This document shows positions 49,128 to 61,182 of a DNA stretch of 64,000 bases, in pieces; within the stretch, counting starts at the first letter, position 1, and each line of letters opens with the position of its first letter. The stretch spans positions 1 to 64,000 of the forward strand of contig NZ_JAPUVR010000086.1 in assembly GCF_029255125.1 (NCBI RefSeq), read 5' to 3'. Both the position numbers and the translations under genes were made by a program. The notes under the pieces were generated by a model. It was not told the DNA's origin. It saw only the letters and a list, made by a program, of their open reading frames with translations, and made no database searches. This DNA comes from Accumulibacter sp. (GTDB taxonomy: Bacteria > Pseudomonadota > Gammaproteobacteria > Burkholderiales > Rhodocyclaceae).

Positions 49128-50609
49128 ATGACCGACGCAGCCGATCTGCCGAAACGCCTCGCGGCGCTCGAGCGCGAACTCGCCATGCAGCGCAAGATCA
49201 ACCGGGTCCTGATGGAGCGCGTCGAGCGCAGCGTCAATGACAGCGGCAGTTCGTATTCGCTCTTCGAGCGTAACATCACCTTGCAGCGCAGCGTCGATGC
49301 GCAGGTACGCGAGCTCGAGCGCGTCAATGCCGAGTTGCATCGGCTGATCGACACGGCGAATCGGGCGCAGCGCGCGGCCGAGGCGGCAAGCCAGGCGAAA
49401 AGCGAGTTTCTGGCGACAATGAGTCATGAGATCAGAACGCCGATGAATGGCGTGCTGGGCATGACTGAATTGCTGCTTGGTACGCGCCTCGATCCGGTAC
49501 AGCGCCGTTATGCCGAGTCGGTGTTCAGCTCGGGTCGCCATCTGCTCGGGATCATCAACGACATTCTGGACTTTTCGAAGGTCGAGGCGGGGCGCCTGGA
49601 ACTCGAAGCCGTACCGTTCTCACCGGCTGATCTGGTCAGCGAAGCGGTCGCCATGTTCGCGCAGCCAGCGGCCGAACAAGGGCTGGCCTTGTCCTGCGCG
49701 CTGTCGCCGGCCCACGACGCCGTGCGCCTGCGCGGCGACCCGTTCCGCCTGCGCCAGGTGCTGCTCAACCTGCTCAACAACGCAATCAAGTTCACTCGTG
49801 CCGGCAGCGTCACCGTACGCGCGTCGGTCGGCGAAGCGGCGGCGGGCCGGCGCCGCTTCGCTTTCAGCGTTGAGGATACGGGCGTCGGGATTCCGGCGGC
49901 GGTGCGCGACAAGATATTCGAACACTTTGCCCAGGCGGATGGTTCGACCACCCGGCAGTTTGGTGGCACCGGCCTCGGCCTGGCGATTTGCCGGCGCCTG
50001 GTCGAACTGATGGGCGGAACGATAGGCGTGGAAAGCGAGCTTGGTGTTGGCAGCCGTTTTACCGTCGATCTCGTGCTGCCCGAGCTCGCTCGGGAAGACA
50101 AGCGCGTGAGCAGCTTGGCGGCAGCGGAAAATGCCAACGCAGCGGTCGCTGACCAGACGATCGGTGCTGTCCGATCCACCGGCGGCGGAGAGTCGGCGAA
50201 CCCGCTGCGCGGACGTGTCTTGCTGGTTGAGGACAATCCGATCAACCAGGTGGTTGCCGAGGCGATGCTCGCGGCGCTCGGCATGACCGTCGAACTCGCT
50301 CGCAACGGCCAGGAGGCCTTGCTGCTGGCGGCCGTGCAACGTTTCGACATCGTCCTGATGGATTGCCAGATGCCGGTGCTCGATGGCTACGAGGCGACTC
50401 GGCGGCTGCGCCAGCGCGAGGTCGATGGCAGCGAGCGCGTGCCGGTGATCGCGCTGACCGCCAACGCGCTCGAGGACGACCGCCAGCAATGCATCGAGGC
50501 CGGCATGGACGACTATCTGAGCAAGCCGTATTCGCAGACACAACTGGCTACGCTGTTGCGCCGCTGGCTCCTGCCGGCGGCCGGCGCCACCGCGCGTCAG
50601 GGAAATTAG
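49128..50609 (+). CDS. Hybrid sensor histidine kinase (probable NosP partner)
   Basis: A 493-residue cytoplasmic kinase without membrane spans. A coiled-coil start (~7-90, including [18 protein letters not shown]) leads to HisKA with His100 in [12 protein letters not shown], HATPase ([29 protein letters not shown]) and a C-terminal receiver with Asp412 in [11 protein letters not shown]. The N-terminal phrase resembles NahK-type kinases paired with NosP in other bacteria (from memory). Phosphotransfer to an outside HPt is expected but none is encoded here. Its stop overlaps the convergent rdgC stop by four bases. Confidence 0.9.
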   Translation: MTDAADLPKRLAALERELAMQRKINRVLMERVERSVNDSGSSYSLFERNITLQRSVDAQVRELERVNAELHRLIDTANRAQRAAEAASQAKSEFLATMSHEIRTPMNGVLGMTELLLGTRLDPVQRRYAESVFSSGRHLLGIINDILDFSKVEAGRLELEAVPFSPADLVSEAVAMFAQPAAEQGLALSCALSPAHDAVRLRGDPFRLRQVLLNLLNNAIKFTRAGSVTVRASVGEAAAGRRRFAFSVEDTGVGIPAAVRDKIFEHFAQADGSTTRQFGGTGLGLAICRRLVELMGGTIGVESELGVGSRFTVDLVLPELAREDKRVSSLAAAENANAAVADQTIGAVRSTGGGESANPLRGRVLLVEDNPINQVVAEAMLAALGMTVELARNGQEALLLAAVQRFDIVLMDCQMPVLDGYEATRRLRQREVDGSERVPVIALTANALEDDRQQCIEAGMDDYLSKPYSQTQLATLLRRWLLPAAGATARQGN

Positions 50610-51505
50610 GCGGCTGACTTGGCTTCGCCGCCGAGCGCAGCGAGCAGGTCGTCGAGCAAGCGCGCGACCTCGCCAGTCATCAGAGTGAAGTCGATGGCGA
50701 AGCGTTCGTCTTCGTTCTCGCCCTGGCCCTCCGCCTCATCTTTCAGCAGATCGAGGAAACTCAGCCGCTTGAGCTGCAGGTTATCGTCGAGGATGAACGA
50801 GATACGGTCGTTCCAGGTCATTGCCAGGCGAGTGACGACCTTGCCGCCGGCGATGTGGCGGCCAATTTCCTCGCCTTCCAGCGGGTGATGGGCGTAGCGT
50901 ACGATCGCCTTTTCCGGCGAGCGCAATTCGAGGTCCTGGTCGAGCGTGAAGCCGGGCGGCGCTTCGCCAGCGGCGACCCAGGCGGTCATCGCCGCTGAAG
51001 GGGAGAGCATCACCTTGAGCAGCTTGGCGGGCAAGCCCTCGACGCTCTTGTGCAGAAGTTCAAGGAACTCGTCCGCCTTTGCCGGCGAGGCGCAGTCGAC
51101 AACCAGCCAGCCATTGACCGGGTCGATCCAGCCGTAGGTCGTCCGTTGGCGGACGAAGGCGCGCGGCAGCAGGGTCAGCGTCGTCTCCTCGAGGATCTCG
51201 CGCAGTTCACGGCGACCGACGCGGCGCCCTTCGTTTTCCTCGATCGCCTTGACTTTGTCGGCGGCGAAGCGCTTGACGACCGACGTCGGCAGCAGCTTTT
51301 CCTCGGCTCCGAGAGCCAGCAGGAATTGCCGCTCTGCCGTGTAGAGCAAGCTGCCATCAGGCCCTGGTGGCTGCCAGCCGAGGCTACGCGGGTCGGTTGC
51401 AGCGCACGCCTGTAGCGTGCGGCGGGCGAGCTGTTCAGCAAGTTGTTCGGCTTCGACAGCACAGTTTTTCGGCAGACGGTAGAGGCTAAGGTTCTTGAAC
51501 CACAT
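50606..51505 (-). CDS. rdgC: Recombination-associated protein RdgC
   Basis: A 299-residue DNA-binding ring protein that limits RecA loading. It starts [11 protein letters not shown] and has [22 protein letters not shown] and [26 protein letters not shown], all typical. Length matches E. coli (303). It follows lolA by 152 bases on the same strand, a non-classical position for it. Confidence 0.95.
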   Translation of the reverse strand: MWFKNLSLYRLPKNCAVEAEQLAEQLARRTLQACAATDPRSLGWQPPGPDGSLLYTAERQFLLALGAEEKLLPTSVVKRFAADKVKAIEENEGRRVGRRELREILEETTLTLLPRAFVRQRTTYGWIDPVNGWLVVDCASPAKADEFLELLHKSVEGLPAKLLKVMLSPSAAMTAWVAAGEAPPGFTLDQDLELRSPEKAIVRYAHHPLEGEEIGRHIAGGKVVTRLAMTWNDRISFILDDNLQLKRLSFLDLLKDEAEGQGENEDERFAIDFTLMTGEVARLLDDLLAALGGEAKSAA

Positions 51506-51657
51506 GCGGCGGGACTCCAGACAGACGGGAAAACGGATCGAAGGATGCGGCTTGGCCGAGGCTCGCTAAGCCTTGATCAGGCGGTTGGGAAGTGAAATGG
51601 CGGCAGCCGCTGAAAGCCGCTGGCGGCGGGCGCCAGCGCAAGCTTGGGCGCGCCGCT

Positions 51658-52314
51658 TCATTCGCCGACAAGGTCGGCGTCGGCCGGCGGAACGAAGCGG
51701 AAGAGGGTGGGTGGCAAGCGCGGGTTGCGCTCGATGCGGCTGAAGCTGAGTTTCGTCGTCTGGCCGAGGCTGTCGTGCAGTTCCATCATCTTCAGCTCGT
51801 GCGCCGCGAAACCCAGGCGGATTTTCTCGAATCCGCTCTCCGCCGTCTTCGGCCGTGCTTCCAGCCAGGCGATGCCGTCGCTGGCCTCGCGCGATCGCGT
51901 CTCGCCGAGTTTGTCCTCTTCGCGCAGGTTGAAATTCTTCTCGATCGTGTTGTCGCCGGCGAGCAAAGCCGCCGGGCTGCCGCCGAGCGCCGCGCCGACC
52001 TTGCGCACCGTCACCTGGCGCAGCTCTGGATCGTGCATCCAGACCTTCTCGCCGTCGCCAACCAGCAATTGGCTGTACGGTTGTTCGATCTGCCAGCGAA
52101 ACTTGCCGGGACGCGCGATCATCATCACGCCGCTTGCCGTCTGTACGTTGCGACCGTTACGCGCGACGACGGTCTGCGCGAAGTCCGCGCGCAGCGTGCG
52201 CGTGCCACTCAGGAAGCGATGCAGGTCGTCGATCGTCCCCGCGTGCGCAGTGTGCGGGCCACTGAGCAGCGCCGCGAACAGGACGCCGGCCAGGCAAGGC
52301 GGCTTGCGGCTCAT
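51658..52314 (-). CDS. lolA: Outer-membrane lipoprotein carrier protein LolA
   Basis: A 218-residue periplasmic lipoprotein chaperone. A signal peptide ending near AHA precedes the LolA beta-barrel: [56 protein letters not shown] and the late [27 protein letters not shown]. It is coupled to ftsK (ATGA overlap), the classical ftsK-lolA pair. Confidence 0.95.
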   Translation of the reverse strand: MSRKPPCLAGVLFAALLSGPHTAHAGTIDDLHRFLSGTRTLRADFAQTVVARNGRNVQTASGVMMIARPGKFRWQIEQPYSQLLVGDGEKVWMHDPELRQVTVRKVGAALGGSPAALLAGDNTIEKNFNLREEDKLGETRSREASDGIAWLEARPKTAESGFEKIRLGFAAHELKMMELHDSLGQTTKLSFSRIERNPRLPPTLFRFVPPADADLVGE

Positions 52315-54656
52315 TCGTCTTCCTTGCGGGCGATGACTTCACGCCCGCCGCGCGGGTCCATCGCGGAAACGAGTCCAGCCTTCTCCATCGCCTCGAGCAG
52401 GCGGGCGGAACGGTTGTAGCCTATGCGCAGATGGCGCTGAACGAGCGAGATCGACGCCCGGCGGTTCTTCAGAACGACTTCGACTGCTTGGTCGTACACG
52501 GGATCGGCCTCGCCGTCGGTCTCGCCGCCACCGCCTTCGCCGCCGCCAGCACTCGCGCTGCCTTCATCGCTGCCACCGCTGAGCACGCCGTCGACATAGT
52601 TCGGCGTACCGACCTTCTTCAGATAGTCGACGACGCGATGAACTTCGTCATCGGCGACGAAAGCGCCGTGCACGCGCGTCGGATAGCCGGTACCTGGCGC
52701 CAGGAAAAGCATGTCGCCCTGGCCAAGCAGCGCTTCGGCGCCCATCTGGTCGAGAATCGTGCGCGAATCGATCTTCGACGAAACCTGAAACGAGATGCGC
52801 GTCGGGATATTCGCCTTGATCAGGCCGGTGATCACGTCAACCGAAGGCCGCTGCGTGGCGAGAATCAGGTGGATCCCCGAGGCGCGCGCTTTCTGCGCCA
52901 GGCGGGCGATCAACTGCTCGACCGTCTTGCCGGAAACCATCATCAGATCGGCCAGTTCGTCGATGACGACGACGATGTAGGGCAGAACCGTCAGCGGTTC
53001 CGGCGTTTCAGGGGTCAGTGAAAGCGGATTGGCGATCTTTTCGCCGGCTTTTTCGGCTTCACGCACGCGATGGTTGAAACCGGAGACGTTGCGCACGCCC
53101 ATGGCGGACATCAGCTTGTAGCGCTTTTCCATCTCGGCGACGCACCAGTTGAGCGCGTTGCTCGCCTGCTTCATGTCGACGACGACCGGCGCCAGCAGGT
53201 GCGGGATGCCCTCGTAGATCGACAGTTCAAGCATCTTCGGGTCGACCAGGATGAGCCGCACCAGGTCGGGCTCGGACTTGTAGAGCAGCGAGAGGATCAT
53301 CGCGTTGATGCCGACCGACTTGCCCGAGCCGGTCGTCCCGGCGACGAGCAGGTGCGGCATCCGGGCCAGATCGACGACCACCGGCTGGCCGCCGATGTCC
53401 TTGCCGAGGGTCATCGCCAGCGGTGCGTTGAGATCACTGTACTGCCGGCTGGAAATGATTTCGAGCAGGCGAACGGTCTGCCGTTTCGGATTCGGCAGTT
53501 CGAGCGCCATCGAAGACTTGCCCGGGACGGTCTCGACGACGCGCACCGAGACGAGTGACAGCGAGCGCGCCAGATCCTTGGCCAGATTGAGAATCTGCGC
53601 CCCCTTGACGCCGACTGCGGGTTCGATTTCGTAGCGCGTGACCACCGGGCCGGGGTAGGCCGCGGTGACCGTAACCTGGACGCCGAAATCGGCGAGTTTG
53701 CGCTCGATCAGGCGCGAGGTGTACTCCAGCGTCTCGTGACTGACGCTGTCGGCATGCGGTGGTGCCGGTTCGAGCAAGTGCAGCGGTGGCAACATGCCGC
53801 CGACGACCGCTTCCGGAAAGAGGACGGCCTGGCGTTCGCGTTCGATGCGCTTTTCGACCTTCGGCGGCAAGGGTGGGGGAGCGCTGACCTCGGGCGGTGT
53901 TTCGATGAGCACCGGTTCATGCGTCTCGACGCGTCGCTTTTCGACCTCGACGACCGCTTCGCGCTCGCGCGCGATTTCCCGCCCGATGCGTCGGTCGCGC
54001 CAGCGATCGAGCAGGTCGCGCAGGGCGAAGACGCCTTGTTCGAGCAGCGTTCCACAGCGTTCGGCAGCGCTGATCCACGACATCCCGGTGAAGATGCTCC
54101 AGCCGAGAACGAGCAGAGCGAACAGGGTCAGCGTGGCGCCCGTGTAACCGAGATGGCGAACGGTGAAGGCGCCGATCTCGATCCCGACGATCCCGCCGGG
54201 GCCAACCGGCAACGGCGCCGTATGCGTGTAGAAACGCAGCGTTTCGAGCCCGCTGCTGGCCAGGAGGAGGACGAGGAAGCCGCTCAGCGCGATCAAAAGG
54301 GGGCGGCGGTCGGCGGGCTGCCGGCTATCCAGGCTGCGGTAACCCCACCAGACGAAAGCGAGCAGGAGGACGATCCACCACCACGCCGAGAGACCGAAAA
54401 CGGCCAACAGCAGATCGGCCAGCCAGGCGCCGCTACGGCCTGCCGGGTTGTGCAGCGTCAGCGCATGCACGGCATGCGACCAGCCGGGATCGGACCGGTG
54501 GTAGCCCGAGAGCGAAAGCGCCAGAAAACCGGCGATGACGATCAGGATCAGCCAGCGCGATTCCTGCAGCAGAAGCGCGATTTTTTCCGGCAGGGGGTTG
54601 CTCGCGGCGCGCGAGCTCGAACCCCCTCTACCGGTAAGTCTGTTCAACAAGGCCAT
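52311..54656 (-). CDS. ftsK: DNA translocase FtsK
   Basis: A 781-residue divisome DNA pump. Four membrane spans (~25-190), a short linker, then the RecA-like motor: [12 protein letters not shown] Walker [25 protein letters not shown] Walker B-type region, and [13 protein letters not shown]. The C-terminal gamma winged helix ([28 protein letters not shown]) reads KOPS. The linker is much shorter than in E. coli FtsK (1329). The ATG at 54654-54656 is chosen because the span region starts soon after. Confidence 0.96.
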   Translation of the reverse strand: MALLNRLTGRGGSSSRAASNPLPEKIALLLQESRWLILIVIAGFLALSLSGYHRSDPGWSHAVHALTLHNPAGRSGAWLADLLLAVFGLSAWWWIVLLLAFVWWGYRSLDSRQPADRRPLLIALSGFLVLLLASSGLETLRFYTHTAPLPVGPGGIVGIEIGAFTVRHLGYTGATLTLFALLVLGWSIFTGMSWISAAERCGTLLEQGVFALRDLLDRWRDRRIGREIAREREAVVEVEKRRVETHEPVLIETPPEVSAPPPLPPKVEKRIERERQAVLFPEAVVGGMLPPLHLLEPAPPHADSVSHETLEYTSRLIERKLADFGVQVTVTAAYPGPVVTRYEIEPAVGVKGAQILNLAKDLARSLSLVSVRVVETVPGKSSMALELPNPKRQTVRLLEIISSRQYSDLNAPLAMTLGKDIGGQPVVVDLARMPHLLVAGTTGSGKSVGINAMILSLLYKSEPDLVRLILVDPKMLELSIYEGIPHLLAPVVVDMKQASNALNWCVAEMEKRYKLMSAMGVRNVSGFNHRVREAEKAGEKIANPLSLTPETPEPLTVLPYIVVVIDELADLMMVSGKTVEQLIARLAQKARASGIHLILATQRPSVDVITGLIKANIPTRISFQVSSKIDSRTILDQMGAEALLGQGDMLFLAPGTGYPTRVHGAFVADDEVHRVVDYLKKVGTPNYVDGVLSGGSDEGSASAGGGEGGGGETDGEADPVYDQAVEVVLKNRRASISLVQRHLRIGYNRSARLLEAMEKAGLVSAMDPRGGREVIARKEDE

Positions 54657-54690
54657 CAGTGGGAGCGCAGCAGGCGGGTTCACCAGAGGA

Positions 54691-55401
54691 TCAGCTTTGC
54701 CGGCCAGGCGCGCTGGGCATCGGCGCATCCTTGTCGGTGAGAATGATGCGGCCTTCCTCGACGCGGAAATAACCGCGGTTTTCAAGGTCCTTCATCACCC
54801 GGCTGACCATTTCGCGCGAGGCGCCGATCATCTTGGCGATGTCCTGCTTGGTCAGGCGGCGTTTGATCACGCGCCGACCGCGCTCGTCTTCGGAAAAGTC
54901 GATCAGCAGTTTGGCGACCCGCCCGTAGACGTCGAGCAGGGCCAGGCTCTCGATGTTGCGGTCGGCTTCGCGCAGGCGCTGGACGAGACTCTTCATGATG
55001 TTCAGGCAAAGATCGAAGTTCTCGGCCAGACAGCGTTTGAAGTCGTTCTTGGTAATCACCAGCAACTCGCAGGTTTCGGTGGCGACGACATCGGCCGAGC
55101 GCGGGCTGCCGTCGATCAGGCCCATTTCGCCAAAGAATTCCCCCGGGCCGAGCAGCGTGAGGATGACCTCGCGCCCCTCTTCGTCGCTGTTCAGAACCTT
55201 GGCTCCGCCGCTGATCAGCACATAGAGCGAGTCGGTGCTGTCGCCAGCGCGCACGATCGTCGTCAGGCGCGTCACGCGGCGGTGGAAAGCGACCTTGGCA
55301 ATCTGTTCGAGCTGGGAATCCGGAACTCCGGCGAAAATCGGAATGCTGTGCAGCAATATCAGGCTTGGTCCTCTCCTGGGCTGCTCGACCTGCGTGTTCA
55401 T
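54691..55401 (-). CDS. CRP-family cyclic-nucleotide-responsive regulator
   Basis: A 236-residue regulator. The cNMP domain has the phosphate cassette [16 protein letters not shown] with the Arg-Ser-Ala of cAMP binders; a dimer helix follows, and the HTH recognition helix is [16 protein letters not shown], as in CRP and Clp. The ATG at 55399-55401 has GAGAGA six bases upstream; ATG 55407 is possible. It sits where Lrp lies in E. coli, between trxB and ftsK, 34 bases from ftsK. Confidence 0.9.
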   Translation of the reverse strand: MNTQVEQPRRGPSLILLHSIPIFAGVPDSQLEQIAKVAFHRRVTRLTTIVRAGDSTDSLYVLISGGAKVLNSDEEGREVILTLLGPGEFFGEMGLIDGSPRSADVVATETCELLVITKNDFKRCLAENFDLCLNIMKSLVQRLREADRNIESLALLDVYGRVAKLLIDFSEDERGRRVIKRRLTKQDIAKMIGASREMVSRVMKDLENRGYFRVEEGRIILTDKDAPMPSAPGRQS

Positions 55402-55418
55402 TGGCATTCTCTCATTAG

Positions 55419-55438
55419 TTGATGTGAGTGCTATCAAG
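55419..55438 (-). promoter_or_regulatory. CRP-like half-site and dyad in front of the CRP-family gene
   Basis: TGTGA-N6-TCAAG at 55423-55438 (perfect first half, 3 of 5 in the second), overlapping a TTGAT-N9-ATCAA dyad at 55419-55437. A palindromic ATTATAAT at 55452-55459 offers a -10 in either direction. It may be an autoregulatory site; matches are modest. Confidence 0.35.
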
Positions 55439-55458
55439 GGTTTGCGCCGCAATTATAA

Positions 55459-56595
<1,137 letters not shown>

Positions 56596-56693
56596 TGGTC
56601 GGTTGCGCGGCGGCGGCCGGCAACATCCGGCTGCGCCGCCGCGCGAGCCGGTTTGCGCGACGAGCTGACTGCACGCAGATCCCGGTGCCCGGC

Positions 56694-57257
56694 ATGAACA
56701 GGCGACGGTCAGAGCCCAGCGCCGACGACTTGGCGGCTTTTCTCGCCGCTGTCGACGGCGCTACGCCGTTGCGCCGGGAAGGGCGCGTCGTCTTCGACCC
56801 GCCGAAGCCGAGCCCGCGTCCGCGACAGCGCGAAATCGACGAAGCCGCCGTGCTCGGTGAAGCGCTGCATGCGCCGCTGGCGGTCGACGACTGGCTCGAC
56901 CTGGGTGGTGCCGACTCGTTTCTTCGCCCCGGTCTGCCGCGCGCGATCCTGCGCGACTTGCGGCGTGGGCGCTGGTCCATCCAGGATCACCTCGACCTGC
57001 ACGGCATGAACCGCCATCAGGCGCACGCTGAGGTGACCGCCTTTCTCAGCGATTCGCTGCTCGCCGGCAAGCGCTGCCTGCGCATCGTCCATGGCCGTGG
57101 GCACGGCTCGCCGGGGCGCGAGGCAATCCTGCGCCGCCTGGTCAAGAGCTGGCTGGGTCGCTGCCGGGATGTGCTGGCTTTCTGTCACGCGCCGCCGAGC
57201 GACGGCGGCGACGGTGCGCTGTGGGTTCTGCTCAAGGGGAGCGGAAAACCGCGCTAG
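56694..57257 (+). CDS. Smr-domain protein (YdaL/SmrA-like)
   Basis: A 187-residue protein with an acidic start and a C-terminal Smr domain (~100-187): LDLHGMNRHQAHAEVTAFL, LRIVHGRGHGSPG and FCHAPPSDGGDGALWVLL, the motifs of MutS2-type nicking or RNA-cleaving Smr units. The ATG at 56694 gives the usual family length; an ATG at 56595 overlapping the trxB stop would add 33 residues. Role in DNA or RNA cleavage is by family. Confidence 0.85.
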   Translation: MNRRRSEPSADDLAAFLAAVDGATPLRREGRVVFDPPKPSPRPRQREIDEAAVLGEALHAPLAVDDWLDLGGADSFLRPGLPRAILRDLRRGRWSIQDHLDLHGMNRHQAHAEVTAFLSDSLLAGKRCLRIVHGRGHGSPGREAILRRLVKSWLGRCRDVLAFCHAPPSDGGDGALWVLLKGSGKPR

Positions 57258-57320
57258 GTGTTGGCGATATCCTGGCGCCGGTGCGCTCGCCCGGCGGGCG
57301 TCGCGAGCGGGCGGCCTTAC

Positions 57321-57348
57321 GCGGACAAGGCGCAGATCGCCTTGCCGC
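57321..57348. terminator. Possible terminator between the convergent smr and glnB genes
   Basis: GCGG-A-CAAGGCG pairs with CGCCTTG-CCGC around the loop CAGAT, an 11-bp stem with one bulged A. It lies in the 105-base gap where both strands must end. There is no T-run, so it may need Rho or may be a mere inverted repeat. Confidence 0.4.
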
Positions 57349-57362
57349 CAGTGACTGCGGCG

Positions 57363-57737
<375 letters not shown>

Positions 57738-57763
57738 TCAGAAATCGGGCGAGGCGCCCACGC

Positions 57764-59374
57764 TCAGTACGGGTCGCGGTAGCGATTGGTGATCGGATAA
57801 CGCCAGTCCTTGCCGAAACCACGCTGCGTGACGCGGATGCCGACGGGCGCCTGGCGCCGCTTGTATTCGCTGATCTTCAACAGGTGCACGACGCGCCGCA
57901 CGTCGGCCGGCGAATGACCTTGGGCGATGATCTCGCGCGGGCTGAGCTCCTTGACCATGTAGGCCTCGACGATGTCATCGAGGATAGCGTAGGGCGGCAG
58001 GCTGTCCTGATCGGTCTGCCCCGGCTTCAACTCGGCCGACGGTGGGCGGGTGATGATCTTCTCGGGAATCACGTACGAGCGCGTGTTGCGCCAGCGCGCC
58101 AGGCGGTAGACCAGCGTCTTGACGATGTCCTTGATCACCGCGAAGCCGCCGGCCATGTCGCCGTAGAGCGTGCAGTAGCCGACCGCCATTTCCGATTTGT
58201 TGCCGGTCGTCAGGACGAGCGACCCGGTCTTGTTGGACAGGGCCATCAGAATCGTGCCGCGGATTCGCGCCTGCAGATTCTCTTCGGTGGTGTCGGCCGC
58301 AAGGCCGGCGAACTGCGCCTCAAGGAGAGCGGCGAAGGTCGTCATTGCCGCTTCGATCGGAATCTCGTCGTAGCGCACGCCGAGCAGGCGGACCATCTCG
58401 CGTGACTCGGAGAGGCTGAGTTCGGCCGTGTAGGGCGAGGGCATCATGACTGCGCGCACCTTGTCGGCGCCCAGCGCATCGACTGCGATGCACAAAGTGA
58501 GCGCCGAGTCGATACCGCCTGAGAGGCCGATGATCGCGCCGGGAAAACCGTTTTTGCCGAGATAGTCGCGCACGCCAAGGACGAGTGCCTGGTAGACCTC
58601 GGCTTCCCGGCACGGCGCTTCGGCGATCTCGCCGGCGATCAGATCGCCGTCGGCGAATTCGACCAGGCCGAGATCCTCGGCGAACTGCGGCAACTGGCGG
58701 CACAGCTCGCCGCGTGAGTCGAGGGCGAACGATCCGCCGTCGAAGACAAGTTCGTCCTGACCCCCGGCCAGATTGGCGTAGACCATTGGCAAGCCGGTGC
58801 TGGCGACGCGTGCGCGCAGAACTGCGGTGCGCCGTTCGCGTTTGCCGATGTGGTAGGGCGAGGCATTGAGCACGAGCAGGATTTCCGCCCCGGCGGCCCG
58901 CGCACGGTCGGCGGCGCCAGCTTCCCAGACGTCGGCGCAAATGTTGATGCCGCAACGCACACCGTTGATCGTCAGCACGCAGGGCCCGCTTCCCGACTCG
59001 AAGTAACGCTCTTCGTCGAAAACCTCGTAGCTTGGCAGTCGCTGCTTGTGGTAAGTGCCACGGCGCTCGCCGCCACTGAGCAAGGTCGCCGCGTTGTAGC
59101 ACTTGCCGGCGCGTTTCTCGGGGTGGCCGACAAGGACGGAGATTCCCGGCAGACGGCTGGCCAAGCTGTTCAGCTCGCCGGTGCAGGCAGCGTAGAAGTC
59201 GTTACGGAGCAGCAGGTCTTCCGGCGGGTAGCCGGAAAGCGCTAGCTCGGGCGTGAGCAGCAGGTCGGCGCCCTGCTGCTGGGCGCGTTCGGCGAAGTCC
59301 AGGATGCGCGCCGCATTTCCGGCGAGGTCGCCGACGGTCGCATTGATCTGGGCGATGGCGATCTTCAGGGGCAT
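57764..59374 (-). CDS. nadE: Glutamine-dependent NAD synthetase
   Basis: A 536-residue two-domain enzyme. Residues ~1-260 are a nitrilase-type glutaminase (IAIAQINATVGDLAGNA, CGINICADVWE with the catalytic Cys, LVLNASPYHIGKRE). The rest is the NAD synthase with the P-loop GLSGGIDSALTLCIAVDALG and TTGNKSEMAVGYCTLYGDMAGG. The ATG at 59372-59374 is chosen over the upstream TTG. It is the last, amidating step of NAD synthesis. Confidence 0.96.
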   Translation of the reverse strand: MPLKIAIAQINATVGDLAGNAARILDFAERAQQQGADLLLTPELALSGYPPEDLLLRNDFYAACTGELNSLASRLPGISVLVGHPEKRAGKCYNAATLLSGGERRGTYHKQRLPSYEVFDEERYFESGSGPCVLTINGVRCGINICADVWEAGAADRARAAGAEILLVLNASPYHIGKRERRTAVLRARVASTGLPMVYANLAGGQDELVFDGGSFALDSRGELCRQLPQFAEDLGLVEFADGDLIAGEIAEAPCREAEVYQALVLGVRDYLGKNGFPGAIIGLSGGIDSALTLCIAVDALGADKVRAVMMPSPYTAELSLSESREMVRLLGVRYDEIPIEAAMTTFAALLEAQFAGLAADTTEENLQARIRGTILMALSNKTGSLVLTTGNKSEMAVGYCTLYGDMAGGFAVIKDIVKTLVYRLARWRNTRSYVIPEKIITRPPSAELKPGQTDQDSLPPYAILDDIVEAYMVKELSPREIIAQGHSPADVRRVVHLLKISEYKRRQAPVGIRVTQRGFGKDWRYPITNRYRDPY

Positions 59375-59436
59375 GGCGGCAGCAACCGGCAAGCGGGACG
59401 TGCAGACCGTCGGCGAGGGGGCGACCCGCGTGGCGC

Positions 59437-59985
59437 TCAGAAGGCGGGCTTGTCCTTCGCGGTCGCGTAGCGCTCGACGCCGTCGAGAATCTCTTTCTTG
59501 GCTTCTTCGCTGCCCAGCCAGCCGCTGACCTTGACGAACTTGCCGCGTTCGAGATCCTTGTAGTGCGCGAAGAAATGCGCGATCTGATCAAGCACGACCT
59601 GAGGGAAATCGCGCGGTGTCTCGACATCGCGATACATCGGCGTCAGGCTGTCGACGGGTACCGCGAGCACCTTGCCGTCCTGTCCCGATTCGTCTTCCAT
59701 CGCCAGCAGGCCAATCGGCCGGCAACGCACGACGACGCCCGGCGGCAGGGCAAACTGGGTGATCACGAGCACGTCCACCGGATCGTCATCGCCGGCGATG
59801 GTGTGCGGGATATAGCCGTAGTTGCACGGATAGTGCATCGCGGTCGACATGAAACGATCGACGAAGACGGCCCCGCTGTCCTTGTCTACTTCGTACTTCA
59901 CCGGATCGGCGTGCATTGGAATCTCGATGATGACGTTGAAGTCGTTCGGTAGCGCTTTGCCGGCGGGCACACGATCCAGACCCAT
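59437..59985 (-). CDS. ppa: Inorganic pyrophosphatase
   Basis: A 182-residue type I pyrophosphatase. Motifs: NVIIEIPMHADPVKYEVDKDSG, YPCNYGYIPHTIAGDDDPVDVLV with the metal-binding Asp run, and KDLERGKFVKVSGW. It hydrolyses PPi and pulls biosynthetic reactions forward, including the downstream NAD synthetase step. Its start is 198 bases from the alpha/beta hydrolase gene; that gap holds no supported gene. Confidence 0.97.
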   Translation of the reverse strand: MGLDRVPAGKALPNDFNVIIEIPMHADPVKYEVDKDSGAVFVDRFMSTAMHYPCNYGYIPHTIAGDDDPVDVLVITQFALPPGVVVRCRPIGLLAMEDESGQDGKVLAVPVDSLTPMYRDVETPRDFPQVVLDQIAHFFAHYKDLERGKFVKVSGWLGSEEAKKEILDGVERYATAKDKPAF

Positions 59986-60183
59986 GATAATGATCTCTCA
60001 ACAGATGGAAGACAGTGGATTATACGCCAGGGCGCGACGACGTTTGCTTTGGCGGGCGTTGCGGGGGGCCGAAATCTGGCCAGACGAGGTCGTTGACGGT
60101 CGGCGCACGACGGCGCGAGCAGCTTGCCATGGCCCAGCGGCGGGCACGGCTCCTCGCCCTGGCTTCGGTAGCTGCCTGCGTTC

Positions 60184-61035
60184 TCAGGCGGGGCAGGCGA
60201 GTGCGGGTGCGCTTTCGCTGGTCGGCTGCACGGGCTGGGGCGTGAGTTGCTGCAGCCACGCCAAGACCGGCGCCGCGCAGCTTTCCCACTGCTGATCGAC
60301 GATCATGGCGTGCCCGGCGCCGGGAACGATGCGCAACTCGCCACGCCAGCGACGGGCGACGCGCTCGGTCATGTAGGATGGGAAAACCGCGTCGGCTTCG
60401 CCACCGACGACGAGCACCGGCAGGGCTGGCGTGCGTGGCGGCCAGCGCCAGAAAAGCAGCGACAGATCGCAAATGGCGCGCAGCGATTCGGGTTGCACCA
60501 AGCGGGTGAATTCGCCCAGCACCTGGTCGCTCGTGTCAGGCGAAAAGTAGACCTGTTTGATCAGGCGCAGCGCCGCAGTGTCAAAAATCCCCTTGCTCAT
60601 CTGGAACACTGCGCCGAGAAACTGCGGGTGCTGGAAAAAGAGCCGGATCGCCGATTCCAGGGTGCCGCCGGGCGGCACCGGTGACATCAGGACCCCGGCT
60701 TCAGCGCGCGATTCCTCGAGTACGCGTTCGGCGAGAAATGCGCCCATTGAATGGCCAACGACGATCGGCTTGCGATCGAGCTGCTCGATCACCTGCAGCA
60801 CATCGACAAGGTAGTCGTCCAGGCTCAGGGTATCGAGTTCACTTCCTCCCTCGCTCTGGCCGTGTCCGCTCAGGTCGAGCGCGTGACACTCGTAGCCTCG
60901 AGCGGCGAAGAATGGCAGGAAATGAACGTCCCAACAGCGGGCGTCGACGTAGCCGCCATGGATGAAAAGCAGCGGCGGGTGCGGGGAGCGCGCTGCCGGT
61001 GCGCGCTGCAGGGTGTGGATGCGGCGTCGAGCCAT
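60184..61035 (-). CDS. Alpha/beta hydrolase
   Basis: A 283-residue cytoplasmic serine hydrolase. The oxyanion loop is LLFIHGGYVDARCWD, the nucleophile elbow GHSMG, the acid probably the Asp in GGEADAVFPS and the His in PGAGHAMIVD. A YECHALDLSGHGQSEGG strand is typical of lipase/haloperoxidase-like members. GGAG lies eight bases before the ATG at 61033-61035. The substrate is unknown; the neighbours give no hint. Confidence 0.88.
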   Translation of the reverse strand: MARRRIHTLQRAPAARSPHPPLLFIHGGYVDARCWDVHFLPFFAARGYECHALDLSGHGQSEGGSELDTLSLDDYLVDVLQVIEQLDRKPIVVGHSMGAFLAERVLEESRAEAGVLMSPVPPGGTLESAIRLFFQHPQFLGAVFQMSKGIFDTAALRLIKQVYFSPDTSDQVLGEFTRLVQPESLRAICDLSLLFWRWPPRTPALPVLVVGGEADAVFPSYMTERVARRWRGELRIVPGAGHAMIVDQQWESCAAPVLAWLQQLTPQPVQPTSESAPALACPA

Positions 61036-61182
61036 GATGAGTCTCCAGAATGGGCTTTGATTATAACCGACCAGACAGCCCGGAGTTGCCTGAGTTTCGG
61101 AAGCATCACGCACCTGGCGCAGCGCTGCCGGCGGTCAGATTCCGCGCAAATGTCCGTGTCGCGCGCCGCCCACCGCTCGCGC

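Noticed and set aside
60002-60183. Possible small gene between ppa and the alpha/beta hydrolase
   Set aside because: Frames are Arg/Ala-rich, without ribosome site or conserved pattern; the gap holds nothing I can support.
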